In this document: positions 1-7,114 of the stretch, piece after piece
Numbering within the stretch: the first letter of the stretch is position 1
Layout of the letters: each line of letters opens with the position of its first letter
NCBI GenBank assembly: GCA_036008685.1
Contig: DASYNF010000142.1
Location: forward strand, 1-30,575
From: Actinomadura_C sp036008685
GTDB lineage: Bacteria; Actinomycetota; Actinomycetes; Streptosporangiales; Streptosporangiaceae
DNA length: 30,575 bases
Reading direction: 5' to 3'
Translations under genes and position numbers: made by a program
Notes under the pieces: generated by a model
The model's database searches: none
The model's input: the letters and a program-made list of their open reading frames with translations, nothing else
Told to the model about the DNA's origin: nothing

Positions 1-522
1 GGGCTGGTCGAGGCCGCCGACATCGTCATCGAGGCGTCGCGGCCGCGCGCGCTGGCCCGGTTCGGGCTGGATGCCGAGGCGTCCACCGACTCCGGCACGG
101 TGTGGGTGTCGATCACCGCGCACGGCCGCGCATCCGACCGAGTCGGCTTCGGCGACGATCTGGCCGCCGCGAGCGGCCTCGCCGTGTGGGGCGCGGACGG
201 CACTCCGCTGTTCTGTGGCGACGCGCTGGCCGACCCGCTGGCCGGGCTGGTGGCCGCGGAACTCGCCATGACCGCGCCGATCGGCGGTACCGGCATGCTG
301 TTCGACGTGCCGATGTCCGCGGTGGTCGTGTCCACACTGGACACCAACGTGGACAGTCCGTCGTTGCGCTCCCGATGGGAGGGTTCCGGCTGGGTGGTCG
401 ACGCCGCGGGCGGTCCGGTCCCGGTGGCGCTCCCCCGCCGCCGGCCGGTGACCGGACGCGCACCGGCCTGCGGGGAGCACACGGGCGAGGTGCTACGCGA
501 GCTGGGAATCCCGACGCCGTGA
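1..522 (+). CDS. CaiB/BaiF family CoA-transferase, C-terminal part (5' end outside window)
   Basis: Frame 1 is open from the first base to TGA 520-522, giving the last 173 residues. The opening residues (GLVEAADIVIEASRPRALAR, then FGLD) match the segment of type III CoA-transferases (CaiB/BaiF, formyl-CoA transferase fold) in which the chain runs through a Rossmann-like domain. The later stretch with GGTGMLFDVPMSAVV resembles shortened or divergent members that lack the classical C-terminal lobe. Family members move CoA between carboxylic acids in the cytoplasm. The stop overlaps the GTG start of the downstream amidohydrolase (GTGA), so the two are probably translated together. The catalytic Asp lies upstream of the window or is not identifiable, so activity cannot be judged. 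Confidence 0.75.
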   Translation, partial: GLVEAADIVIEASRPRALARFGLDAEASTDSGTVWVSITAHGRASDRVGFGDDLAAASGLAVWGADGTPLFCGDALADPLAGLVAAELAMTAPIGGTGMLFDVPMSAVVVSTLDTNVDSPSLRSRWEGSGWVVDAAGGPVPVALPRRRPVTGRAPACGEHTGEVLRELGIPTP

Positions 523-1955
523 ACACCGCCACCAGCGGGCTGCTGATACGCGACGCCGAACTCGACGGTGGTCGCCGCGCCGACGTCCGTATCACCGACG
601 ACACCATCGCCGAGATCGCGCCCGGATTGACGCCACAGCCGGGCGACGCGGTGATCGACGCGCGGGGCGGTGCGCTGCTGCCCGGGTTGTGCGACCACCA
701 CCTGCACCTGCACGCACTCGCCGCCCACGCGAGTTCCGTGCCGTGCGGTCCGCCCGAGGTGACCGACGCGTCCGGCCTCGCCGGCGCACTGGCCGGGGCG
801 GCGGCCGACGAGGGCGGCTGGGTGCGCGGGGTCGGGTACGTCGAGACGGTGGCCGGCGACCTCGACGCGGGCACCCTCGACCGGCTGCATCCCGGCCGGC
901 CGGTGCGCATCCAGCACCGCAGCGGAGCGCTGTGGATGCTCAACGGCGCCGGCGTCGCGGTGCTCGGCCTCGCCGGTGGCGACCATCCTGGCATCGAGCG
1001 CGACCGGCACGGGGTGCCCACCGGGCGGCTGTGGCGCGCGGACGACTGGCTGCGCACCCGGCTCCCGCGCTCCCGCCCACCGGACCTCGCCCCGGTCGGC
1101 GCCCGCCTCGCCGGCCTTGGCATCACCTCGGTCACCGACGCGACCCCTGACCTCGACGCCGCCGCTATCCAGGCCGTCACGGGCGCGATGGCGTCGGGGT
1201 CGGTGCCCCAGCATGTGCGACTGCTCGGCGTCCCGGTCGGCTGGCGGCCGGCCCGCGCGGAGCGCACACCGCTGGCCGGGCCGTACAAGATCGTCCTGGC
1301 CGACTCGGCCCTGCCCGATCTCGACACGCTGACCGAGCGGATCACGGAGGTGCACGCCCACGGCCGGGCGGTGGCCGTGCACTGCGTGACCCGCGAGGCA
1401 CTGGTGCTGCTGCTCGCCGCGTTCACGGATGCGGGCACGCTACGCGGCGACCGCATCGAGCACGCCGCGCTGGTGCCCGCCGAGTTGGTGCCCACGCTCG
1501 CGGACCTGGGGCTGCGCGTCGTGACACAGCCGGGGTTCCTGGGCCATCGCGGCGATGACTTCCTGCGCGATGTGCCCGAGGCCGAGCACGTGGACCTCTA
1601 TCGGTGCCGGTCGCTGGCCGAGGCCGGGGTTCCGCTGGCGCCGTCCAGCGACGCACCGTACGGCCCACTCGATCCCTGGGTGGTGATCGCCGCCGCCGTG
1701 GCCCGCCGGACCCCGTCAGGGCGCACGGCGGGACCGGTCGAACGCCTGAGCGCGGCCGGCGCGCTCGCCGGTTACCTTGCCGACGGAACCGATCCCGGCG
1801 GACCGCCTCGGCGGATACGTGCGGGCACCGCCGCCGACCTGGTGCTTCTTCGCGTGCCCCGCGCCGTGGCCCTGTCCGGCCCGTCGGCCGATCACGTGCG
1901 CGCGACGGTCATCGGAGGCACGCTGGTCTGGGACGGTTCGGCGATCATCCGCTGA
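519..1955 (+). CDS. Amidohydrolase, YtcJ-like (amidohydrolase family 3)
   Basis: A 478-residue metal-dependent hydrolase. The N-terminal beta-sandwich is followed by the metal-binding motif DHHLHLH at about residues 59-65, right after a GGALLPGL strand as in the amidohydrolase superfamily. Further marks are a HCVTREAL segment, IEHAALV, and a C-terminal SSDAPYGPLDPW block, the last Asp being the usual catalytic or metal ligand of YtcJ-type enzymes. The sandwich is completed by the C-terminal ADLVLL...VIGGTLVWDG. The length fits YtcJ-like proteins, though many are 500-550 aa. GTG at 519 was chosen because it overlaps the CoA-transferase stop and begins the conserved N-terminal strand (LLIRDAELDGG). 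The substrate is unknown; pairing with a CoA-transferase suggests catabolism of an amide or cyclic compound, which is inference. Confidence 0.85.
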   Translation: MNTATSGLLIRDAELDGGRRADVRITDDTIAEIAPGLTPQPGDAVIDARGGALLPGLCDHHLHLHALAAHASSVPCGPPEVTDASGLAGALAGAAADEGGWVRGVGYVETVAGDLDAGTLDRLHPGRPVRIQHRSGALWMLNGAGVAVLGLAGGDHPGIERDRHGVPTGRLWRADDWLRTRLPRSRPPDLAPVGARLAGLGITSVTDATPDLDAAAIQAVTGAMASGSVPQHVRLLGVPVGWRPARAERTPLAGPYKIVLADSALPDLDTLTERITEVHAHGRAVAVHCVTREALVLLLAAFTDAGTLRGDRIEHAALVPAELVPTLADLGLRVVTQPGFLGHRGDDFLRDVPEAEHVDLYRCRSLAEAGVPLAPSSDAPYGPLDPWVVIAAAVARRTPSGRTAGPVERLSAAGALAGYLADGTDPGGPPRRIRAGTAADLVLLRVPRAVALSGPSADHVRATVIGGTLVWDGSAIIR

Positions 1956-2006
1956 TGTCCCCCAGTCAGCGGTCACCCGAGTATGGTCCGGCCGATCCCC
2001 CGCCGA

Positions 2007-2555
2007 TCATCCGAAGCCGACCCGCTCCAGCCAGAAGTCGAGCAGCTGCACATCGCCGAGGACCTCGATGCCCTCGCTGCGGGCGGGCCGCCGCCCATAG
2101 ACGACCAGCAGCAGGCCGGTCAGCGGTCCGCGCACGGCGACGGCGGCCTTCTCATGCGCGCGGCGCCAGGCGATGGCGTCGCCGGTCAGGTCGACCAGCC
2201 ACTGCGCTGCCACCTCTGGCGGGGTGTCGGTGGCGTGGAGGTGGAGGGTGCGGCCGGGACCGAGCAGCTCGCGCTTCTCGGGGTGGACCTCGGACCTCTG
2301 CGGCAGTGAGCCGAGCTTCATCCACTCGTCGAGGGCGTCGAGGGCGACCTCCTCGTCGAGAGTGAACTCCGCGCCGACGGCCAAGGTCACGTCGGCCCGG
2401 TGGACGACCGTCTCGTGCGCCATGCGGCGGGCCAAGAACATCGGGGTCTCCCCCGGGACCGGGGTCCACACCTCTGCGTCGGGCCCGGCGGCGCGCAGCG
2501 TGTCGGCCAGTCGCTCGGCGCCCGTGCCCGGGGCGGTGCTGCGGGCCCCGGGCAC
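2007..2555 (-). pseudogene. Mycothiol-dependent maleylpyruvate isomerase family protein, 5'-truncated
   Basis: The minus-strand frame ending at 2007 carries the C-terminal two thirds of an MDMPI/DinB-like mycothiol-dependent enzyme. The MAHETVVHRADV motif contains the His residues characteristic of the family, and a C-terminal domain (EVAAQWLVDLTGDAIAWRR...VRGPLTGLLLVVYGR) follows. The four-helix N-terminal part with the first conserved His is missing: upstream the frame runs into the terminator hairpin and the end of the sulfotransferase gene. GTG 2555 is the first plausible start inside the remaining frame, but it has no good Shine-Dalgarno. Family members use mycothiol as cofactor for isomerisation or detoxification. 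I read this as a remnant, possibly created when the sulfotransferase segment was joined here; an N-terminally divergent short protein is the alternative. Confidence 0.6.
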
Positions 2556-2561
2556 GGGCGC
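2518..2561 (-). terminator. Strong GC hairpin downstream of the sulfotransferase gene
   Basis: A perfect 17-bp inverted repeat (arms 2518-2534 and 2545-2561, 10-nt loop) made of GCGCCCGTGCCCGGGGC and its complement. It lies 19 bases past the TAG of the minus-strand sulfotransferase gene and has no T tract, like many actinobacterial terminators. It also overlaps the 5' end of the truncated isomerase frame, so it would block read-through into that remnant. Confidence 0.7.
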
Positions 2562-2580
2562 GGGTTCGCTGATCCGCCCG

Positions 2581-3216
2581 CTACCGACCGGAGGAGCGCT
2601 GGTCGGCCCTGGCCGCGAACGCCTCTCGGTCGTTGCTGTGGGGGAACGGCTCGTCAGGTACCGGCACGCCGAGAAAACCGCACAGTGGTTCCCAGCCCTC
2701 GCTGACCTCGAACACCAGAAGCCGGTCGGCAGGGATCGCCCGGCGCACCGCCTCGTTGTGCTCGTTGAAGACCTTGACAGCGTGCTCCGCGTCGCCGAAG
2801 CGCCCACCGAACTCGCCGTCCCAGACCAGTTGACCGGTCACCCGCCGCATCTGGCGGATGGCCGCGTCGGCCTCGGGAGCCGGAGCCGAGGCAGCGCGGT
2901 AAATGCTGTCAGCAGCGCTTTCGTACCAGCGCTGCGGGTCACGGACCGTGAGGATCACCCTCGCCTGGGGGCAATGGCCGGCGAGTTGGCGCCAGAACCG
3001 CGCGCCTGGCCAGTCGACGGTCGCCCGGTAACCACGGTAGAGCTCATCCCAGTCCGCGGTTCCGTCCTGCGCGGCCTGCTCCCACAACGGAAGCTGGCCG
3101 GGATTCTCGAACAGCTCGAGCATGTGATGGCAGGGCCCGAAGCCGAGTCGCTCCAGCGCCAACTTCAGGGACAGCGTGCCGGTACGTCCGAATCCAGCTC
3201 CGATGACCTCGAGCAA
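2581..3216 (-). CDS. Sulfotransferase family protein (P-loop, Sulfotransfer_4-like)
   Basis: A 211-residue protein with the 5'-PSB phosphate-binding loop GAGFGRTGTLSLK at residues 6-18, the typical start of this sulfotransferase-like family. The helix-2 motif LERLGFGPCHHMLE follows. A VILTVRDPQRWYESA motif (3'-phosphate binding, RDP..WY.S) lies near residues 90-104, and VFNEHN/VFEVSEGWEPLCGFLGVPVPDEPFPHSN is close to the C-terminus, all classic for the family. A TTG at 3216 is preferred as start because GGAAGG (3225-3230) sits 8 bases upstream and the first strand LLEVIGAG begins at once; the in-frame extension beyond it does not look like protein. The role is presumably transfer of a sulfuryl group from PAPS to a small molecule or lipid; the acceptor is unknown. 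Confidence 0.8.
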   Translation of the reverse strand: MLEVIGAGFGRTGTLSLKLALERLGFGPCHHMLELFENPGQLPLWEQAAQDGTADWDELYRGYRATVDWPGARFWRQLAGHCPQARVILTVRDPQRWYESAADSIYRAASAPAPEADAAIRQMRRVTGQLVWDGEFGGRFGDAEHAVKVFNEHNEAVRRAIPADRLLVFEVSEGWEPLCGFLGVPVPDEPFPHSNDREAFAARADQRSSGR

Positions 3217-3565
3217 GAGGACTTCCTTCCGTGTGCAGTTTTCCGGGGGGCTGACAGACGGAAGGCCGCGGTGCGGCCCCCTTGTCACCATATAGACACC
3301 CGAACCCCCCAGGCCCGGATTGAAGGCGCATCGCGCGCCGGCCACACGGGCCTGTTCGCCGTCTGGGTTCTCGCCTGAGGCGGAGCGGATCCATATCGCT
3401 GATCGGCTGCGCGAGAAGGCATCGATCCGCACGATCCCGGCGGCTTTTGGTGGGAGTCCTTCTCACACCTGCGGGCGACCGGCTCACGGCGCCGGCGCGA
3501 CAGCCACCCCCTGGCCCGCACCTGACTGAAGATCAATTACAGGAACAACGATGTTCGACGCGGCA
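3217..3565. other. Intergenic region upstream of the sulfotransferase gene
   Basis: No convincing gene. On the minus strand a TATATG hexamer (about 3288-3293) lies some 70 bases upstream of the sulfotransferase start and could be a -10 box, but no clear -35 element is seen. The remainder shows no RNA gene or repeat that I can support. Confidence 0.4.
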
Positions 3566-3784
3566 CTAGTGATCACGAGCACGTGACCAAGCCCACCGCA
3601 GCACCCAGCCCAAGACGAGCCCTAAGAGCAGGCCGACGAGCAGCCCCAGGAACAGGCCGACGATCAAGCCGACCAGCAGACCCGCCACCAGGCACACGAT
3701 CAGCCCCACCACCAGGCCCATGATCAGGCCGGCGATCAGGCCGGCGATCAGGCCGGCCAGTAGACCTGCCAGCAGCCCCAGCAC
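3566..3784 (-). CDS. Small membrane peptide of tandem GLxx tetrapeptides
   Basis: A 72-residue frame from GTG 3784 to TAG 3566. From residue 3 to about 60 it is an unbroken series of about 15 tetrapeptides of the form G-L-hydrophobic-hydrophobic (GLLA, GLIA, GLIM, GLVV, GLIV and so on, once CLVA). A basic-aromatic tail containing WVLRWAWSRARDH follows. Glycine every fourth residue makes a continuous glycine-zipper (GxxxG) face, so two closely packing transmembrane helices or a hairpin are likely. Codon third positions are strongly G/C, as in real genes here, and TAA-TAG stops lie in frame just upstream, so the protein starts here. Similar GLxxGLxx tracts occur in the membrane region of some actinobacterial NACHT-type NTPases, so this could be a stand-alone relative, a detached fragment or a toxin-like peptide. 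The function is not known. Confidence 0.5.
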   Translation of the reverse strand: MLGLLAGLLAGLIAGLIAGLIMGLVVGLIVCLVAGLLVGLIVGLFLGLLVGLLLGLVLGWVLRWAWSRARDH

Positions 3785-3845
3785 AGCAACACCTATGCAC
3801 TATTAGCAATCAGGAATCTGACATTACATGCCACAGATAAGTTTA

Positions 3846-3860
3846 GTCACCAATAGTGAC
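3846..3860. promoter_or_regulatory. Small palindrome GTCAC-N5-GTGAC in an AT-rich leader
   Basis: GTCACCAATAGTGAC is a 5+5 bp palindrome in a locally AT-rich stretch (about 3785-3870) between the divergent GLxx peptide and the hydrolase reading frame. Position and form fit an operator for a small dimeric regulator. No regulator can be assigned. Confidence 0.3.
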
Positions 3861-3871
3861 ACCGTCATCAC

Positions 3872-4135
3872 ATGTCGACAAAGCCGATGAACGCGCCCGG
3901 CTACGTCCTGCCCCACTCGGTCGTGCGCGTGTTCGGCGATCGTGACATCGCCACTCTCAACACCATCGATGCGATCGACCGGGCCGCCGGGATGGCCCTC
4001 CTGATCCCGGTCAGCGTCCTGTGGCCTGAGCTCGAGCGGCTCGAACGCCATCCCGAGGACGAACCGAGGAGGAGCATGATGGCATCCACGGATCGTGGTC
4101 GCCACGATGCCGCAGCTTCGACTTCGGGAGAGCCG
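3872..4135 (+). other. In-frame, coding-like 5' extension of the hydrolase frame
   Basis: From ATG 3872 the frame is open into the hydrolase gene, and nearly all codons end in G or C, as expected for real protein (residues such as VVRVFGDRDIATLNTIDAID). It is not recognisable as part of an HSL-type hydrolase. A perfect AGGAGG (4067-4072) stands before in-frame ATGs at 4076/4079, a second candidate start. It may be the remnant of a separate gene whose stop was lost, a fused N-terminal segment, or a genuine extension. Confidence 0.35.
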
Positions 4136-5122
4136 ATGACCACCCCCTCTTCTCGCGCCGACCGTATGCCGCCCCCGCCGTTCGATCCGGAGCTGGCCGC
4201 CGCCCTGGAGATCATGGCCGGGCAGATACCGTCCTCGATCCTTCCGGAGGCGATCTCCGTTATACGGGAGAACGCGCTGCTGGTCCCCGACGATGAGCTG
4301 CGCCGCGACGGTGCCTTCGAGGTCGAGGAACGCGCCGTGCCGGGGCCGCCGGGCGCACCCGATATCTCCCTGCTGATCTGCCGGCCCGCCGGAGTCACCG
4401 CGCCGCTCGCGGCGGTCTATCACACCCACGGGGGCGGGATGGTCATAGGCGACAACCGCACCGGTGTGCACGAGATCCTGGACTGGGCGCAGGAGCTGGG
4501 GCTGGTCGTGGTGTCGGTGGAATACCGGTTGGCGCCCGAGCATCCGCATCCGGCTCCGGTGGAGGACTGTTATGCCGGGTTGGTGTGGACCGCCGAGCAC
4601 GCCGCGGAGCTGGGCATCGCCCCCGGCCGTATCGTCGTCGCCGGTGCCAGCGCAGGTGGTGGCCTGGCCGCCGCGCTCGCTCTGCTCGCGCGTGATCGTG
4701 GTGGCCCGGCTCTCGCGGGACAGGTGCTGATGTGCCCCATGCTCGATGACCGCAACGACACCCCCTCCAGCCGGCAGATGGCCGGCCTCGGCGTCTGGGA
4801 CCGCTCCTCCAACAAGACCGGCTGGACGGCGCTGCTGGGAGAAGGCCGCGGTGGCCCGGACGTCTCCCCCTACGCGGCCCCCGCCCGTGCCGACGACCTG
4901 TCCGGGCTGCCCCCGGCCTTCATCGATGTCGGCTCCGCGGAGACCTTCCGGGACGAGGACGTCACCTACGCCACCCGCCTGTGGCAGGCCGGGGGCCGGG
5001 CGGAGCTGCATGTCTGGCCCGGCGGCTTCCACGGATTCGACCTGCTGGCCCCACAGGCCGCCATCTCCCAGGAAGCCCGCGCCGCACGCCTGCGCTGGCT
5101 CCGCCGGCTCCTGGGGGACTGA
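4136..5122 (+). CDS. Alpha/beta hydrolase, hormone-sensitive-lipase (HSL) type
   Basis: A 328-residue cytosolic carboxylesterase-like protein from ATG 4136 (GGGAG four to five bases upstream). It shows the full HSL signature: oxyanion-hole HTHGGGMVIGD near residue 100, then VSVEYRLAPEHPHPAPVEDCY, the nucleophile elbow GASAGG (Ser), the acid region DVGSAETFRDED and the catalytic His in GGFHGFD. The N-terminal cap PFDPELAAALEIMAG and the total length fit family members of 310-330 aa. Alternative starts at 4079 (behind AGGAGG, 347 aa) and 3872 (416 aa) are in frame. It should hydrolyse short-chain acyl esters, possibly of a lipid or xenobiotic. A GC-rich hairpin follows the stop, so it is likely transcribed alone. 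Confidence 0.9.
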   Translation: MTTPSSRADRMPPPPFDPELAAALEIMAGQIPSSILPEAISVIRENALLVPDDELRRDGAFEVEERAVPGPPGAPDISLLICRPAGVTAPLAAVYHTHGGGMVIGDNRTGVHEILDWAQELGLVVVSVEYRLAPEHPHPAPVEDCYAGLVWTAEHAAELGIAPGRIVVAGASAGGGLAAALALLARDRGGPALAGQVLMCPMLDDRNDTPSSRQMAGLGVWDRSSNKTGWTALLGEGRGGPDVSPYAAPARADDLSGLPPAFIDVGSAETFRDEDVTYATRLWQAGGRAELHVWPGGFHGFDLLAPQAAISQEARAARLRWLRRLLGD

Positions 5123-5133
5123 CCGGCGGCCCC

Positions 5134-5157
5134 GCCGCCCCGCCGTACGGTGGCGGC
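5134..5157 (+). terminator. Possible terminator hairpin after the hydrolase gene
   Basis: Arms GCCGCC (5134-5139) and GGCGGC (5152-5157) with partly pairing CCG/CGG inside, 11 bases past the hydrolase stop. It is short and in GC-rich DNA where such pairs arise by chance. Confidence 0.35.
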
Positions 5158-5183
5158 AGCTGCCAGGTGGGGAGGATGACCAG

Positions 5184-5712
5184 GTGAAGGAGCTGGCGGG
5201 TAGGCTCGCGGCGCTCGACCCTGACGCGGGTGCCGCGGTTCAAGTGATCGCCTACTTCGACCGTCTCCTGGAGGGCCGTGCGGGCCTGGAGGCGCTGGTG
5301 CGCGGAGCCGCCGTACTGACCGGCCGCCCCGCCCGCCTGGTCGACGAGCGACACCGGGTGCACGTACGGGTCGATGCCGAAGGGCGGCGCGCGGACGACG
5401 GCGAGCCTCCCGATCCGGCGTGGCCATGCGCCTCCCTGGAACGGGACGGACCGCCAACGCTGTGGCTGGAGCGCGTTGGACCGGGCCGCGGCCGCCGCCC
5501 CGTGGATGCTGGCCACCCTCGGCGCGGTCGCCTCCTGTCACAGCCTGCGCGCCGCCGCGGCGACGATGAGCATGCACCATTCCACCGTCCAAGACCGCCT
5601 GGCACACGCCGAGCGCCTGCTCGGCTGGCCGGTCCAGGAACCACACGGCCGGCTCCGGCTGCAACTCGCCCTCGCCATGCGACGCCTGCACCACCACACC
5701 GAGCGCACATGA
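5184..5712 (+). pseudogene. PucR-like helix-turn-helix regulator, frameshifted and probably internally deleted
   Basis: From GTG 5184 (GGAGG at 5171-5175) the first frame gives a sensor-like segment (VKELAGRLAALDPDAGAAVQ, then ...GLEALVRGAAVLTGRPARLVD) up to ...LWLERVG. The coherent continuation then lies in another frame from about 5480: LDRAAAAAPWMLATLGAVA, followed by LRAAAATMSMHHSTVQDRLAHAERLLGW and LRLQLALAMRR, the C-terminal HTH_30 domain of PucR-type regulators. The switch falls near 5470-5485. The combined product would be only about 175 aa, and the region normally joining sensor and HTH is very short, so a central deletion is likely in addition to the frame change. Such proteins regulate neighbouring catabolic genes. 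A sequencing error would explain the frame change but not the missing middle. Confidence 0.6.
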
Positions 5713-5799
5713 ACTCGACCATCAGCGCCGGGACGAGGCCACGCCAGGTGTCATCACATTGTCATCACCGGGTCCGGATACGACGGGGACGAACCACAA

Positions 5800-5859
5800 A
5801 TGACCGGCATCTGATGCGGGCCGACGAATGCTGTTCGACCCACGTCCGATGCCGGTCAT
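5800..5859. terminator. 12-bp inverted repeat between convergent gene ends
   Basis: ATGACCGGCATC (5800-5811) and its exact complement (5848-5859), loop 36 nt. It lies between the regulator remnant on the plus strand and the acyl-CoA dehydrogenase 3' end on the minus strand, where a bidirectional terminator is expected. The long loop makes it less typical. Confidence 0.45.
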
Positions 5860-5894
5860 GATCACAACTACACCACAGCTGACCTGCGGAAACG

Positions 5895-5964
5895 CTACCG
5901 TACGGGCAGGCCGGTCACCGCGCGGCCGATGACCAGGCGCTGCATGTGGGTGCCGAATATCGTG
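5895..5964 (-). pseudogene. Displaced 3' end of an acyl-CoA dehydrogenase gene
   Basis: The minus strand ending at TAG 5895-5897 encodes QRLVIGRAVTGLPVR, identical in protein to the last 15 residues of the acyl-CoA dehydrogenase gene at the right edge of the window. The two DNA copies differ at four synonymous third positions, and about 16 bases beyond the stop also match (one base inserted). Further upstream TIFGTHM resembles TIFEGTSEV of the intact copy, but this stretch coincides with the insertion-sequence end. The rest of the gene is absent. It is in the same orientation as the other copy, which is what an element inserted at the 3' end of that gene would leave at its far side. Confidence 0.75.
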
Positions 5965-5966
5965 TC
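5945..5966. repeat. Left terminal inverted repeat of the insertion sequence
   Basis: Begins TGTGGGTGCCGAATA; 20 of 22 positions are complementary to 7093-7114. The sequence also resembles the codons for IFEGTS near the 3' end of acyl-CoA dehydrogenase, the gene remnant it abuts. Confidence 0.75.
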
Positions 5967-6025
5967 GCAGGGCTTGATCTGGGGTTTCGCTGTGGTCGGT
6001 GGCTCGGCTCCGACAGGATCGCGAG

Positions 6026-7089
6026 ATGGCTCTGCGGCTGTTGTACTTGATCGCCTTGCGGGTGTTCGGATGGATCGCGCTCCTCGCCCGATCACAGGCA
6101 TCGAAGGACGTGGAGATCCTGGCATTACGGCATCAGCTCTCTGTACTCCGCCGCCAGGTCGCCTCTCCCCGGCCATCGTCGGCGGACCGGGCACTCCTTT
6201 CCGCGCTCGCACGGCTACTTCCCCGGCGCCGCCGGCTACACCTGTTCGTCAGACCACGGACGCTCCTGCGCTGGCACGCAGACCTGGTGAAGCGACGCTG
6301 GACCTACCCCAGACGCGGGCCGGGACGACCACCGACCCGGCCTACAATTCGGGCCCTGGTGCTGCGGTTGGCCGCCGAGAACCCGACCTGGGGATACCGG
6401 CGCATCGCGGGCGAGATCGCCGGTCTGGGCCGGAAGGTCTCCCCTGCCACCGTGTGGGCGATCCTGAAGAAGGCCGGCTTTGATCCAGCGCCTCAGCGCA
6501 GCGACCTGACCTGGGCCCAATTCATCAAGAGCCAGGCGTCCGGGATTCTGGCCTGCGACTTTTTCAGCGTGGAGACGATCACGCTCGCCCGCCTGTACTG
6601 CTTCGCAGTGGTGGAGCACGCTACGCGTCTGTCCACGTACTGGGTCTCACGGCGAACCCGACCGCCGCCTGGGTCGCCCAGCAAGCCCGCAACCTGATGC
6701 TCGATCTGGGTGATCGGACCGGCGACTTCAGATTCTTGATCAGGGACCGGGACCGCACGTTCACCGCTTTGTTCGATGAGGTGTTCAAGGCCGAGGGCAT
6801 CCGTGTGGTGCTCACTGCTCCGCAGGCCCCTCGGATGAACGCGGTCATGGAACGGTGGGTGGGTAGCGTACGCCGCGAACTCCTCGACCGAATCCTCATC
6901 ATGAACGCCCACCACCTGCGCAAGGTCCTCGCCGAGTACGAGACCTACTTCAACGAGCACCGCCCGCACCGAGCCTTAAAACAGGCCAGCCCTCTCCGAG
7001 CGCTACCCGATCCCGTTGATGCCGAGATTAGGGTCACCCGACGAGATCGGCTCGACGGCCTGCTTCACGAATACGCCCAGGTCGCATGA
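6026..7089 (+). pseudogene. DDE (rve) transposase, frameshifted near 6630
   Basis: ATG 6026 opens a frame with a hydrophobic N-terminus (MALRLLYLIALRVFGWIALL), a helix-turn-helix region (KDVEILALRHQLSVLRRQ) and WGYRRIAGEIAGLGRKVSPATV. The catalytic domain begins with the first Asp in LACDFFSVE. At about 6628-6633 the frame is lost. The next frame continues without gap as VHVLGLTANPTAAWVAQQAR, then the second Asp in FLIRDRDRTF and the Glu in APRMNAVMERWVGS, ending RDRLDGLLHEYAQVA at 7089. One missing base (ACGCGTC-TGTCCAC where CGT CGT GTC is expected) explains the break. All three DDE residues remain, so decay is recent or the break is a sequencing error; programmed frameshifting is unlikely because no slippery run is present. 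Confidence 0.8.
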
Positions 7090-7092
7090 GGT

Positions 7093-7114
7093 GACACAGT
7101 ATTCGGCACCCACA
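7093..7114. repeat. Right terminal inverted repeat of the insertion sequence
   Basis: Complement of the left repeat with two mismatches; it begins just after the transposase stop at 7089. Confidence 0.75.

Larger units (their letters stand above)
5945..7114 (+). mobile_element. Insertion sequence with rve-type DDE transposase (IS3/IS481-like superfamily)
   Basis: A 1,170-bp element bounded by terminal inverted repeats TGTGGGTGCCGAATA (5945-5959) and its complement (7100-7114); the match continues inward with two mismatches to 5966/7093. It contains a single transposase gene, now frameshifted. No clear target duplication is visible at the two borders, and the right flank does not continue the acyl-CoA dehydrogenase sequence found on the left, so one side was rearranged after or during insertion. 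A partial relative with a matching end occurs near 28,658-28,915. Confidence 0.8.

Noticed and set aside
3285..3432. Longer N-terminus of the sulfotransferase (start at 3,432)
   Set aside because: The extension is not protein-like, and a good Shine-Dalgarno lies before TTG 3,216 where the conserved fold begins.
3824..5032. Long minus-strand frame opposite the alpha/beta hydrolase
   Set aside because: The plus strand has all HSL motifs; the opposite frame is a GC-rich shadow with no domain.
6026..7089. Programmed frameshifting in the transposase, as in IS3 elements
   Set aside because: No slippery A or T run at the break; a single missing base restores one continuous frame.
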